Shown one piece after another: positions 8,034 to 16,681 of a DNA stretch of 64,000 nt. Source of the stretch: Rhizobium sp. BK602 (GTDB taxonomy: Bacteria; Pseudomonadota; Alphaproteobacteria; Rhizobiales; Rhizobiaceae); contig NZ_JACIBC010000003.1 of the NCBI RefSeq assembly GCF_014195095.1, forward strand, positions 186,001 to 250,000. Reading direction: 5' to 3'. The notes under the pieces are model-generated. The model was not told the origin of the DNA, did no database searches, and worked only from the letters and a program-made list of their open reading frames with translations. The position numbers were made by a program, and so were the translations under genes. The number at the start of each line of letters is the position of its first letter. Within the stretch, counting starts at the first letter, position 1.

Positions 8034-9812
8034 ATGGCACTGACGACAGATTTCGCCGGCATCGACCCCGGCAGCAGGAGCGCCGAGCAAAAGCAGGATT
8101 ATTCCCGCTACCGGATCGTTCCCGCCCGCCATCCCTGGCGGTTTGCGGGCACCATCTTCGCCGCCCTCGTCATTGCAGCCGTGCTCTATTCCACCTTCAC
8201 CAATCCGCGCTGGGGCTGGGGCGTCTTTGCCGAATGGTTCTTCGCTGAACCCGTACTCGTCGGCCTCGGCAGGACGCTGCTGCTGACCGTACTCGCCGCC
8301 ATTTCCGGCTCGATCCTCGGCACGGCGCTGGCGCTTGCCCGTGTCTCCAAATCGCCGCTGCTGTCCGGCCTGTCCTGGGGCTATATCTGGCTGCTGCGCT
8401 CGATCCCGATGATCGTGCTGCTGCTCGTGCTGAACAATCTCGGCTATCTCTACGAGACGATCCGGATCGGCGTGCCCTTCACCGACACGGTGCTTCTCGA
8501 TTACCCGACCGTGCAATTGCTGACGCCCTTTGCCGCCGCCTTCCTGGGCCTGACGCTCAACCAGTCGGCCTTTTTCGCGGAGATCGTGCGCGGCGGCATT
8601 CTCTCGGTCGATCAGGGTCAGCTCGAGGCCGCCTCCGCGCTCGGCCTGCCGCGCCGCCGCCAGGCCTTCCGCATCGTCCTGCCGCAAGCCATGCGCACCA
8701 TCCTGCCCACAGGCTTCAACGAAATCATCGGATTGGCGAAAAGCACGTCGATGGTCTATGTCCTCGCCCTACCGGAACTCTTCTACACGGTCCAGGTCAT
8801 CTATCGCCGCAATCTGGAAGTCATCCCGTTGCTGATGGTCGCGACCGTCTGGTATCTGGTTATCATGACGGTGCTGTCGATCGTGCAGCACTATATCGAA
8901 CGCTATTTCTCCAAGGGTGCGTTGCGCAATCCGACGCCGCTGCCCTTCCAGTCCTTCTTCGCCCGCTTCCAGCGCCCATTGCCGGTGATCGAGATCTCGA
9001 CGGATGTCGCGCGCAAGGCCGGTTTCAGCGATGCCGCAAGCTTTCGGGCAGCCGGCGGCGCCGTACGCATTCATGGCATTTCGAAAAGCTTCGGCACGCT
9101 GAAGGTACTCGACAACGTCGAACTCAACCTTCCGCCGGGCAGTGTCACCGCCATTCTCGGCCCTTCGGGTTCCGGCAAGTCGACGCTGCTGCGCGCCATC
9201 AATCATCTGGAACGCGTCGACAGCGGCTTCATTTCCATCGACGGCGATTTTATCGGTTACAGCCAGAAGGGCGACACGCTCTATGAGCTGAAGGAAAAGG
9301 ACATTCTGAAGAGCCGCGCCGATATCGGCATGGTCTTCCAGAGCTTCAACCTCTTTCCGCATCTGACCGTGCTGGAAAATCTGATCGAAGCACCGATCCA
9401 GGTTCGGGGCGCAAGCCGCGAGGAGGCGGTGAGGCTGGCGCAGGAACTGCTGGCACGCGTCGGCCTCAGCGACAAGATCAATGCCTATCCCCGCCAATTG
9501 TCCGGCGGCCAGCAGCAGCGTGTCGCGATCGCCCGCGCGCTGGCGCTTCGCCCCAAGGTGCTGCTCTTCGATGAGCCGACCTCGGCGCTCGATCCGGAAC
9601 TTGTCGGCGAAGTGCTCGATGTCATCAAGGAACTTGCCCGCACCGGCACGACGCTCGTCATCGTCACCCACGAGGTCGGGTTTGCCCGCGAGGTTGCCGA
9701 TACGGTGGTTTTCATGGAGGGCGGCCACATTCTCGAAGTCGGCCCGCCATCCCGAATCTTCAATGACGCCGAACATCCGCGTACGCGCGCGTTCCTGGCA
9801 AAAGTTCTCTAG
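8034..9812 (+). CDS. Fused amino-acid ABC transporter permease-ATPase
   Basis: 592 residues with two complete domains. Residues about 30-290 form a His/Glu/Gln-type permease with several membrane segments and an EAA loop ([22 protein letters not shown]). Residues about 340-592 form an ATPase with Walker [10 protein letters not shown] (about 376), signature [15 protein letters not shown] (about 489), Walker [14 protein letters not shown] and the switch histidine in VTHEVGFA. Most polar amino-acid importers encode these as separate proteins; no stop or frameshift separates them here. Two binding-protein genes follow. Cystine or an S-alkyl-cysteine is a likely cargo given the neighbours. Confidence 0.93.
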   Translation: MALTTDFAGIDPGSRSAEQKQDYSRYRIVPARHPWRFAGTIFAALVIAAVLYSTFTNPRWGWGVFAEWFFAEPVLVGLGRTLLLTVLAAISGSILGTALALARVSKSPLLSGLSWGYIWLLRSIPMIVLLLVLNNLGYLYETIRIGVPFTDTVLLDYPTVQLLTPFAAAFLGLTLNQSAFFAEIVRGGILSVDQGQLEAASALGLPRRRQAFRIVLPQAMRTILPTGFNEIIGLAKSTSMVYVLALPELFYTVQVIYRRNLEVIPLLMVATVWYLVIMTVLSIVQHYIERYFSKGALRNPTPLPFQSFFARFQRPLPVIEISTDVARKAGFSDAASFRAAGGAVRIHGISKSFGTLKVLDNVELNLPPGSVTAILGPSGSGKSTLLRAINHLERVDSGFISIDGDFIGYSQKGDTLYELKEKDILKSRADIGMVFQSFNLFPHLTVLENLIEAPIQVRGASREEAVRLAQELLARVGLSDKINAYPRQLSGGQQQRVAIARALALRPKVLLFDEPTSALDPELVGEVLDVIKELARTGTTLVIVTHEVGFAREVADTVVFMEGGHILEVGPPSRIFNDAEHPRTRAFLAKVL

Positions 9813-9887
9813 CGAAAACCGGCCCCACGTCGCGAAAGGAAGAAACTATGCGCAACCACAACCATAGAGAGAACAAGAGGTAGATAC

Positions 9888-10832
9888 ATGACTATCTTCA
9901 AGAAGACGACTTCCCTGGTGGCCGGCATGATTGCCGTGGCTGTCCTCGGACTCGGCTCCGCCCACGCGGCGGAAAAATTCAACCTCAGCCCGGATATCTC
10001 AAACCGGCTGCGCGCCGAAAAGGACGAGGCGGCGATCAAGGCGATTGCGCCGGGCTTCAAGTTCGTCAATCCCGGCAAGTTCACGGTTGCGATCAGCCCC
10101 TGGGACCCGCCGGTCTCGACCTATGCCACGGACGCCAAGACCGTGGTCGGCACCGACCCCGATCTCGCGCAGCTGATTGCGGATTCGCTCGGGCTGCAGC
10201 TGGAAATCGTTGCCGTCGCCTGGGAAGACTGGCCGCTCGGCGTCTCCTCCGGCAAGTATGATGCCGTCATCAGCAATGTGACGGTCACCGAGCAGCGCAA
10301 GGAGAAGTTCGATTTCTCCACCTATCGCAACGACGTTCTGGGCTTCTACGTCAAGAAAGACAGCAAGATCACCGCGATCAAGGAACCGAAGGATGTCGCC
10401 GGCCTGAAGGTCATCACCGGCGCCGGCACCAACCAGGAAAAGATCATCCTGGAATGGGACCGGGAAAATGTCGCCGCAGGGCTGAAGCCGATCGAAGTGC
10501 AATATTATGACGACCGCGCCGCCGCCGATCTGGCGATCCAGTCCGGCCGCGCCGATGTCGAATTCAATCCCAACGCCTCGCTTGCCTATAGCGCATCCAT
10601 CAAGGATGCGACCAGGCTGGTCGGCACCGTCAGCGGCGGCTGGCCGGTATCCGCCGAAATCGCGGTGACAACGCGCAAGGGCGCGGGTCTCGCCGACGCC
10701 GTCGCCATCGCCATCAACGACCTGATCAAGCAAGGAAAATACGGCGAGGTGCTGAAGCGCTGGGGCCTGACCTCCGAGGCCATTACCGAATCCCGCACCA
10801 ACCCGCCGGGCCTGCCCAAGAGCGGCTCTTAA
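9888..10832 (+). CDS. Amino-acid ABC transporter substrate-binding protein (copy 1)
   Basis: 314 residues with a signal peptide (hydrophobic LVAGMIAVAVLGLGSAHAA, cleavage probably after AHA near 28). The SBP_bac_3 fold is shown by KTVVGTDPDLAQLIADSLG, SGKYDAVISNVTVTEQRKEKFDF and GAGTNQEKI. AAGAGG sits 7 bases before the ATG. It is closely related to the next gene product over its whole length, including shared LKP(I/L)E(V/L)QYYDD and NPPGLPK endings, so the two arose by tandem duplication. It serves the upstream fused permease-ATPase. Confidence 0.92.
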   Translation: MTIFKKTTSLVAGMIAVAVLGLGSAHAAEKFNLSPDISNRLRAEKDEAAIKAIAPGFKFVNPGKFTVAISPWDPPVSTYATDAKTVVGTDPDLAQLIADSLGLQLEIVAVAWEDWPLGVSSGKYDAVISNVTVTEQRKEKFDFSTYRNDVLGFYVKKDSKITAIKEPKDVAGLKVITGAGTNQEKIILEWDRENVAAGLKPIEVQYYDDRAAADLAIQSGRADVEFNPNASLAYSASIKDATRLVGTVSGGWPVSAEIAVTTRKGAGLADAVAIAINDLIKQGKYGEVLKRWGLTSEAITESRTNPPGLPKSGS

Positions 10833-10852
10833 TCGGTTCCGAAGGAATATGC

Positions 10853-10878
10853 GGCCGGCTCGCCCTCACGGGCCGGCC
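10853..10878 (+). promoter_or_regulatory. Stem-loop between the two binding-protein genes
   Basis: GGCCGGC (10853-10859) pairs with GCCGGCC (10872-10878) around a 12-nt loop; there is no T-run. It lies 20 bases after the first binding-protein stop and probably acts as a partial terminator or 3'-end stabiliser. Role inferred. Confidence 0.5.
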
Positions 10879-10905
10879 TTCATGAAAATGACTAGGGAGA
10901 ACCAC

Positions 10906-11847
10906 ATGACAGGCATACCGGCCATCCGGGCATGTTCATTCGTTCTGATGATGGCGGCACTCACGTCCGTCAGCACGCTTCATGCCGCCGATCTGACCTT
11001 CGACCTCAGCCCGGAGCAGCCGAACCGTCTTCACGTCGGACGAGACGAAAAAGCGGTTGCAGCCATCCCCAAGGGCTTCAAATTCGTAACGCCGGGTGTG
11101 TTCACCGTTGCGGTGGCGCCCGGCGGCCCGCCGCTTGCCACCTATGCGACGGACGCCAAGACCGTCGTCGGTGCTGATCCGGATATCGCCTCGGCCATTG
11201 CCGACAGCCTCGGCCTCAAGCTCGAGCTCCTCCCGGTCGCCTGGGCGGACTGGCCGCTGGGCCTGACCTCGGGCAAGTATGATGCCGTCATCTCCAATGT
11301 CGGCGTCACCGAGCAGCGCAAGGAGAAGTTCGATTTCTCCACCTACCGCCAGGGCCTGCACGGCATCTATGTGAAGGCCGACAGCAAGATCGGCCCGATC
11401 AAGGAGCCGAAGGATGCGGCGGGTCTGCGCTTCATCGTCGGCGCCGGCACCAATCAGGAACGCATCCTGCTCGAATGGAGCAAGGAAAACGTCGCCGCCG
11501 GCCTGAAACCGTTGGAGCTGCAATATTACGACGACGATGCCGCGAGCCTGCTGGCCCTGGCGTCGGGCCGCGCCGATGTGATCGTCCAGCCGCATGCGCA
11601 GCTCGTCTATATCGCCGCCCGCGACAAGAACATCAGGAGCGTGGGAACACTGAGCGCCGGCTGGCCGGACCGTTCGGATGTGGCCGTCACCACGCGCAAG
11701 GGGAGCGGGCTCGCCGACGCGCTGACGGTCGCCACCAACGACCTGATTGCCAACGGCACCTACGGTAAGATCCTTGGCCAGTGGCATCTGGCGGAAGAAG
11801 CGCTGCCGAAATCGGAGACCAATCCGCCGGGTCTACCGAAATACTGA
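10906..11847 (+). CDS. Amino-acid ABC transporter substrate-binding protein (copy 2)
   Basis: 313 residues with a signal peptide (ACSFVLMMAALTSVSTLHAA). The ATG at 10906 is chosen because AGGGAGA lies 5 bases before it; in-frame ATGs at 10882 and 10888 have no such site and would put a charged stretch before the signal. Same SBP_bac_3 motifs as the preceding gene (KTVVGADPDIASAIADSLG, SGKYDAVISNVGVTEQRKEKFDF, GAGTNQERI). The ligand-pocket region has diverged more than the rest (ADVIVQPHAQLVYIA against ADVEFNPNASLAYSA), which suggests a different cargo preference. Confidence 0.9.
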   Translation: MTGIPAIRACSFVLMMAALTSVSTLHAADLTFDLSPEQPNRLHVGRDEKAVAAIPKGFKFVTPGVFTVAVAPGGPPLATYATDAKTVVGADPDIASAIADSLGLKLELLPVAWADWPLGLTSGKYDAVISNVGVTEQRKEKFDFSTYRQGLHGIYVKADSKIGPIKEPKDAAGLRFIVGAGTNQERILLEWSKENVAAGLKPLELQYYDDDAASLLALASGRADVIVQPHAQLVYIAARDKNIRSVGTLSAGWPDRSDVAVTTRKGSGLADALTVATNDLIANGTYGKILGQWHLAEEALPKSETNPPGLPKY

Positions 11848-11882
11848 ACGGCGACGAGCATTAGAATCGAAGGAGTGACGAG

Positions 11883-12926
11883 ATGAGCGGCCGCAAGGTT
11901 TCAATCAGCCATATCGGCTTTCTGACCCCCGGCAACTATCCGGACGACGACCCGTTGTTCGGCCTGGAGCAGACGCTCCAGCAGTTGCGCTATGGCGAAG
12001 AGCTGGGTTTCGACAGCGCCTGGGTCCGCCAGCGGCATCTGGAACCCGGGATTTCGTCGGGCAGCGCCTTTCTGGCCGCGGCGACCCAACGCACCAGCCG
12101 CATCCAGCTGGGAACGGCCGTCATTCCCATCGGCTATGAAAGCCCTTACCGGCTGGCGGAGGATCTTGCGACCGTCGATGTCCTGTCCCGTGGACGACTG
12201 AATGTCGGCGTCAGCGCCGGCCGGCCGCTGCATGCCGATCTGATCGCGCCGCTGGTCTTCGACAGCGGCTGGGAAAACAACGATTTCTCCCATGATCGCG
12301 TCCTGCGCTTCGCCGACAATCTGCGCGGTACTTACGTTGGCGATGACGACACCTTCATCAAGACGCCGTTCGGCCCGATCCGGCCGCGTCTGCAGCCCTA
12401 TGCCAAGGGTTTGGTCGACCGGATCTGGTATGGCAGCGGCTCGCAGCGCTCGGCCGAATGGGCGGGGCGTAACGGCTTCAATCTTTTGACGGGCAACGTG
12501 ATAACCGGCGAGGGGACGGACGATTTCTTCGTTGCGCAATCGCGGCTGATCGAGACGTTCCGCGGCACCGCAGGCCCGCGGCGCCGCGTCGCGCTCGGAC
12601 GCGTCATCGTGCCTTTCGACAGCGCCGACGCCACGACCCGCCGCCGCTATCAGGACTATGCCGCCGGCCGCAACGGACGGACGCTGACACCGCAGGGTGA
12701 GAAACGCACCCTGTTCGCCCGCGACATCATCGGCACTTCGGAACAGATCCTTGAACAGCTTTTCGCTGACCCGATCCTGCCGAAGGTCACCGAATTGCGG
12801 CTGGAGCTGCCATACGAGTTCGAACATGAGGAATACCGCCAGATCCTCCACGATTTCGTGACGCGGATCGCCCCGGAGCTTGGCTGGACGGGTGCGCTTA
12901 CGACAGCAGACCGGCGCTATGGCTGA
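11883..12926 (+). CDS. LLM class flavin-dependent oxidoreductase
   Basis: 347 residues of the luciferase-like superfamily: LQQLRYGEELGFDSAWVRQRH (about 32-52), RIQLGTAVIPIGYESPYRLAED, LSRGRLNVGVSAGRP. It differs from the DszA-type enzymes in this window by its shorter length and lack of the AWKHP-like N-terminal motif. GGAGTGACGAG upstream supports the start. It follows the two binding proteins and precedes a cystathionine-lyase-type gene, so it probably belongs to the same salvage operon. Substrate unknown. Confidence 0.82.
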   Translation: MSGRKVSISHIGFLTPGNYPDDDPLFGLEQTLQQLRYGEELGFDSAWVRQRHLEPGISSGSAFLAAATQRTSRIQLGTAVIPIGYESPYRLAEDLATVDVLSRGRLNVGVSAGRPLHADLIAPLVFDSGWENNDFSHDRVLRFADNLRGTYVGDDDTFIKTPFGPIRPRLQPYAKGLVDRIWYGSGSQRSAEWAGRNGFNLLTGNVITGEGTDDFFVAQSRLIETFRGTAGPRRRVALGRVIVPFDSADATTRRRYQDYAAGRNGRTLTPQGEKRTLFARDIIGTSEQILEQLFADPILPKVTELRLELPYEFEHEEYRQILHDFVTRIAPELGWTGALTTADRRYG

Positions 12927-12999
12927 ACCTGCGGCCAGGCGTTCTGTGGACGCCTGTGTCAATCGATGAAATTGCCGTCCCCACATCAAGGCAGACCCC

Positions 13000-14250
13000 A
13001 TGGCAGATGACAATAAGGATGCTTCGCCCGCTCTCGGTCCCAATACCAAGCTCGTCCGGGCCGGATACGATCCCTTCGACTATCACGGCTTCATCAATCC
13101 GCCGGCAGTGCGCGCCTCGACGGTTCTCTTCCCGACGGCCGAGGCGATGGAGCGGCACGAGCAGAAATACACCTATGCGACGCGGGGAACGCCGACAACC
13201 GATGCGCTCTGCGATGCGATCAACGAACTCGAGGGTGCGGCAGGAACCATCCTGGTGCCATCCGGGCTTGCCGCCGTCACTCTGCCGTTCCTGACCTATC
13301 TCTCACCAGGCGGCCATGCGCTGATCGTCGATTCCGTCTACGGCAACGTCCGGCATTTCTGCGACACGATGCTTGCCCGTTTCGGCATCGAGGTGGAATA
13401 CTACGATCCCGGTATCGGCGCGGCGATCGAAACGCTTTTCAAACCGAATACAAAGCTGGTGCATCTGGAGGCGCCTGGTTCCAACACCTTTGAGATACAG
13501 GATGTGCCCGCCATCACCGCCGTTGCCCAGCGGCATGGCGCGATCACGACCATGGACAATACCTGGGCGACGCCGCTCTATTTCCGGCCGCTCGATTTCG
13601 GTGTCGATGTCTCGATCCAGGCGGCAACGAAATATCCGGCGGGCCACGCCGACGTCCTCATGGGCACCGTCTCGGCCAATGCAAAACAGTGGAAGCGCCT
13701 CAGGCAGGCCAATGGCGCGCTCGGCATCTGCGGAACCGCCGACGACGCCTACCAGGTGCTGCGCGGATTGCGCACGATGGGCGTCAGGCTTGAGCGCCAT
13801 CAGGCGAATGCTCTCGACATCGCGACCTGGCTGGAGGCGCGCGACGATGTCGCGCGTGTGCTGCATCCGGCCTTGCCGAGTTTTCCCGGCCACGACATCT
13901 GGAAGCGGGATTTCAAGGGCGCAAGCGGGGTCTTTTCCTTCGTGCTTTCCGTTGGACGGCGGGAGGATTTCAAAGCCAAGGCACGGGCCTTCCTCAATGG
14001 CCTTTCACTGTTCGGGCTCGGCTATTCCTGGGGCGGTTTTCCGAGTCTGGCGCTGGAGGTCGATCTGAGCGACCGAATCCTGTTGAAGCCACCGGAGGAG
14101 GGGCCTCTGCTGCGCCTTCAGATCGGCTTCGAGGATGTCGCCGATCTCAAGGCCGATCTCGAGAAGGGCTTCGCGGCGGCGAAAAGGTCTGATGGCCCTT
14201 CAGACGGTCCCGCGGCCGTTTCTCCACGAGGTCTCGGTCCATTGATGTGA
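13000..14250 (+). CDS. Cystathionine beta-lyase-type PLP-dependent enzyme
   Basis: 416 residues of the Cys/Met-metabolism PLP family. Motifs: YATRGTPTTDAL near 58, EGAAGTILVPSGLAAV near 80-95, MDNTWATPLYFRPLDFGVDVSIQ, and ATKYPAGHAD with the PLP lysine Lys211. The PS-GLAAVTLPFL and TWATPLYF variants are closer to MetC (C-S beta-lyase) than to MetB or MetZ. As last gene of the block it could release a thiol and pyruvate from a cysteine conjugate or cystathionine. The exact substrate cannot be told from sequence alone. Confidence 0.85.
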   Translation: MADDNKDASPALGPNTKLVRAGYDPFDYHGFINPPAVRASTVLFPTAEAMERHEQKYTYATRGTPTTDALCDAINELEGAAGTILVPSGLAAVTLPFLTYLSPGGHALIVDSVYGNVRHFCDTMLARFGIEVEYYDPGIGAAIETLFKPNTKLVHLEAPGSNTFEIQDVPAITAVAQRHGAITTMDNTWATPLYFRPLDFGVDVSIQAATKYPAGHADVLMGTVSANAKQWKRLRQANGALGICGTADDAYQVLRGLRTMGVRLERHQANALDIATWLEARDDVARVLHPALPSFPGHDIWKRDFKGASGVFSFVLSVGRREDFKAKARAFLNGLSLFGLGYSWGGFPSLALEVDLSDRILLKPPEEGPLLRLQIGFEDVADLKADLEKGFAAAKRSDGPSDGPAAVSPRGLGPLM

Positions 14251-14257
14251 TGCACGC

Positions 14258-14276
14258 CGCCGGGCTCCACCCGGCG
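14258..14276 (+). terminator. Possible terminator after the lyase gene
   Basis: CGCCGGG and CCCGGCG form a 7-bp perfect stem with a CTCCA loop, 8 bases after the lyase stop. The sequence just after is T-rich (CATTGTTGATATTG) but lacks an uninterrupted T-run. It would end the 3872-14250 block. Confidence 0.45.
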
Positions 14277-14407
14277 CATTGTTGATATTGCAACGTGGCG
14301 TCATTCAAGCCGGTGGTGGTTTCAGCTTTTTATTGCAATTTTGGCCATTCCTATATAGGGCCACATCTCATTAATGGGTCTCAAATTTCAAATCTAAAAT
14401 TTCAAAA

Positions 14408-15301
14408 ATGAATTTCGAGCAGGCAATCATTCGTAAGTCCCCACCGCGTAAGAAACATAGTGCGCTATTCCGGTTGCTTCTTCGCCACATCGTCAGGGGT
14501 GTGGTCGCGGGAAAGCAAGGAGAGAAGGAGCATTCTCTCTTTTCCAAAAGCATTTCCGGAGATTTTCCGAGTAGCGGCAACGTCATACTGGCGGCCTGCA
14601 ACGACGATTATTTCAGAAGGTTTGCGATCGACCTTGTGCGTTCGGTCGATTCACATGGGGTTCCTCAGAAGCTACATCTTCATTTGCTGGAGCCGTCTCA
14701 AGCTGTCCTTGAGGAGGTCGCTCAGTTGCAGACCACTCTCGGGCACGTCCAGCTTACGACTACCATCGATCCGTGTGTTCTCGCTGAAACGATACCCTAC
14801 CGTACCGTCTACTACACGGCAGCCCGTTTTCTCTTGGCGCCCATGCTGCTTAGGGAAGGTGTCGATCGACTGCTGATCATCGATGTCGACGCCGTCATGA
14901 ACAAGTCGCCGTGGCAGTTCTTCGGCAATCAGGCGGCCCTGCGAAGCGGTGGATTCATTTTCCGGCGTGAAAAACGCAAGCACTGGTATCGCGTGCTGGC
15001 GTCGGCGGTTTTCCTGAACAGCTCCGTCGGATCCGTTCGTCTCGCGGAAAGCCTCGCTTGCAGTCTGGCTCGAACCCTGAAATACAAGCCCCGGTATCAC
15101 ATCGACCAGATCCTGCCGTACTATATCTGCGAACTGGCCAAGCACCGGTTCTGGGATTTCGCGACCTTCGACATTCCAAAGGAAATCATGGGTTATTCCT
15201 ATGAGAGCGAAGCCGCGTTCTGGACGGTGAAAGGAAAATCCAACATCGATCAATTCCTTACGGAACGTCACAAGCTCCTCTCCTCTCGCGAGGCATCCTG
15301 A
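14408..15301 (+). CDS. Probable glycosyltransferase (GT-A fold, GT8-like)
   Basis: 297 residues. A Rossmann-like start (GNVILAACNDDYFRRFAIDLVRSV), a conserved tyrosine-rich segment (YRTVYYTAARFLLAPMLL) and a metal-binding DxD motif, Asp159-Val-Asp161 in LLIIDVDAVMNKSPW, match GT8-like glycosyltransferases. There is no good ribosome site before the ATG; the preceding bases are AT-rich (TTTCAAAAATG) and no earlier in-frame ATG exists. The first 45 residues are very basic. The upstream region is lower in GC than the neighbouring genes, which fits acquired DNA. Acceptor and donor are unknown; a surface polysaccharide role is plausible because a GT2 gene follows. Confidence 0.65.
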   Translation: MNFEQAIIRKSPPRKKHSALFRLLLRHIVRGVVAGKQGEKEHSLFSKSISGDFPSSGNVILAACNDDYFRRFAIDLVRSVDSHGVPQKLHLHLLEPSQAVLEEVAQLQTTLGHVQLTTTIDPCVLAETIPYRTVYYTAARFLLAPMLLREGVDRLLIIDVDAVMNKSPWQFFGNQAALRSGGFIFRREKRKHWYRVLASAVFLNSSVGSVRLAESLACSLARTLKYKPRYHIDQILPYYICELAKHRFWDFATFDIPKEIMGYSYESEAAFWTVKGKSNIDQFLTERHKLLSSREAS

Positions 15302-15580
15302 CTTCGCGAAAGCGGATTAGCGACGGTGACGAGGGGCTTGACGGCCTCCGACAGCGGCCGAGTGTATAAGGCGAATATGCCCCGGGGCCATTCTAATGCC
15401 ACAAAGCTGGCGAGGCTCGCGTTTCTACAGACGATACAAGCTCATCTTCGCCACCCGTGGGTAGCATGTCTGTAGCGGCCGCTTCAGCATCTGGAGGGCT
15501 GTGCTTCCCGAACGGGCTTTCCACAGGACCTGAATGAGAAGGTTCGCCGCGACCAAAGCAGAATTGCGAGGTTCAATGCG
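15302..15580. other. Intergenic region between the two glycosyltransferase genes
   Basis: 279 bases. No reading frame with a ribosome site or recognisable product was seen, and no clear hairpin. It probably holds the promoter for the GT2 gene. Confidence 0.4.
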
Positions 15581-16645
15581 ATGCAGTCCATCCCAGACCG
15601 TGCGCCAGTTTCCATCATCATCTCGAATTACAATTACGCACGCTTTCTCCGCCGCGCTGTCGATAGCGCGTTGGAGCAGACTTACGACAATGTCGAGGTC
15701 ATCGTCGTCGATGATGCGTCGACCGATGAATCGGCCGACATCATAGCCTTCTACGGATCGCGAATCCGGGCCTGCCGAAAAAAGACCAATGGCGGGCATG
15801 GCGCGGCGTTCAATACCGGCTTTGCCGAAAGCCACGGCGATATCGTGCTTTTTCTCGATGCCGATGATTATCTCTATCCGAACGCGGTGGCGGACATTCT
15901 CGATGCCTGGGACGACGAGATCGCCCAGATGCAATTCCGATTGCACATCGTCGATGAGGACCAGGAGATCAAGGACGTGTTTCCGCCCCCGGAAATGCCG
16001 TTCGATTCCGGCGACGTCATGCCGAAGCTTCTGCAAAGAGGGCGCTACCAGACAACCGTGACCAGCGGCCTGGCGTTCAGGCGCGCGGCGCTGGAGGCGG
16101 TCATGCCGGTTCCAGAGGCCGATTTCCGCCAGGGCGCGGACGGCTATCTGGTCACTGTCGCGCCGCTTCACGGCAAGGTGGCATCGATCGAAGCCTGCCT
16201 CGGCGCCTATCGCATCCATGGCGCCAACCATTCGGTCTTTGCCGAAAAGCTCGGCCAGCGCGCGCGCTGGCGCATGGAGCATGATTTCCATCGGGTGGAA
16301 GCCCTGTCGGAGCAGGCGGCCGAGGTCGGACTGGTCGTGCCGCCGGATGTCACGCTTCACGATCCCGTGCATCTGGAGGAGCGGCTGGCATCGCTTTGCA
16401 TAGACCGGGCACACCATCCCATGGTCAGCGATTCCAGATTTGCGCTGGGCCGGGCCGGCGCGGTCGCCAGCATGGAAATGAATGCTTCGCTGCGCCGCCG
16501 TACTATGCTTGCGGCATGGTTCCTGTCCGTCGGCGTGCTGCCGCGGCGCATGGCGCAGGCGGTCCTATCCTGGAAGCTCGTTGCCTCGTCCAGGCCCGCC
16601 TTCCTGCTGCGGATTTCAAAAACCATCCGCCATGCGATCGGCTAG
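15581..16645 (+). CDS. Glycosyltransferase family 2
   Basis: 354 residues. The N-terminal 230 residues are a GT2 domain: VSIIISNYNYARFLRRAVDSAL at 9-30, VIVVDDASTDESADII near 40-55, NGGHGAAFNTGF, the DADDYL metal-binding motif near residues 92-97, and a later ADGYLVTVAPLHG segment. The C-terminal 100 residues are helical and ill-defined. GAGG about 10 bases before the ATG supports the start. Likely transfers a sugar to a cell-surface glycan; specificity unknown. It is co-directional with the GT8-like gene but 279 bases away. Confidence 0.85.
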   Translation: MQSIPDRAPVSIIISNYNYARFLRRAVDSALEQTYDNVEVIVVDDASTDESADIIAFYGSRIRACRKKTNGGHGAAFNTGFAESHGDIVLFLDADDYLYPNAVADILDAWDDEIAQMQFRLHIVDEDQEIKDVFPPPEMPFDSGDVMPKLLQRGRYQTTVTSGLAFRRAALEAVMPVPEADFRQGADGYLVTVAPLHGKVASIEACLGAYRIHGANHSVFAEKLGQRARWRMEHDFHRVEALSEQAAEVGLVVPPDVTLHDPVHLEERLASLCIDRAHHPMVSDSRFALGRAGAVASMEMNASLRRRTMLAAWFLSVGVLPRRMAQAVLSWKLVASSRPAFLLRISKTIRHAIG

Positions 16646-16653
16646 GGCAACAG

Positions 16654-16681
16654 GAATAGCGGCGCAATCGCGCCGCTATTC
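16654..16681. terminator. Bidirectional hairpin between convergent genes
   Basis: A perfect 12-bp stem (GAATAGCGGCGC / GCGCCGCTATTC) with an AATC loop. It lies just after the GT2 stop and overlaps the stop codon (16676-16678) of the convergent monooxygenase gene, so it can end transcripts from both sides. No T-run. Confidence 0.65.
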
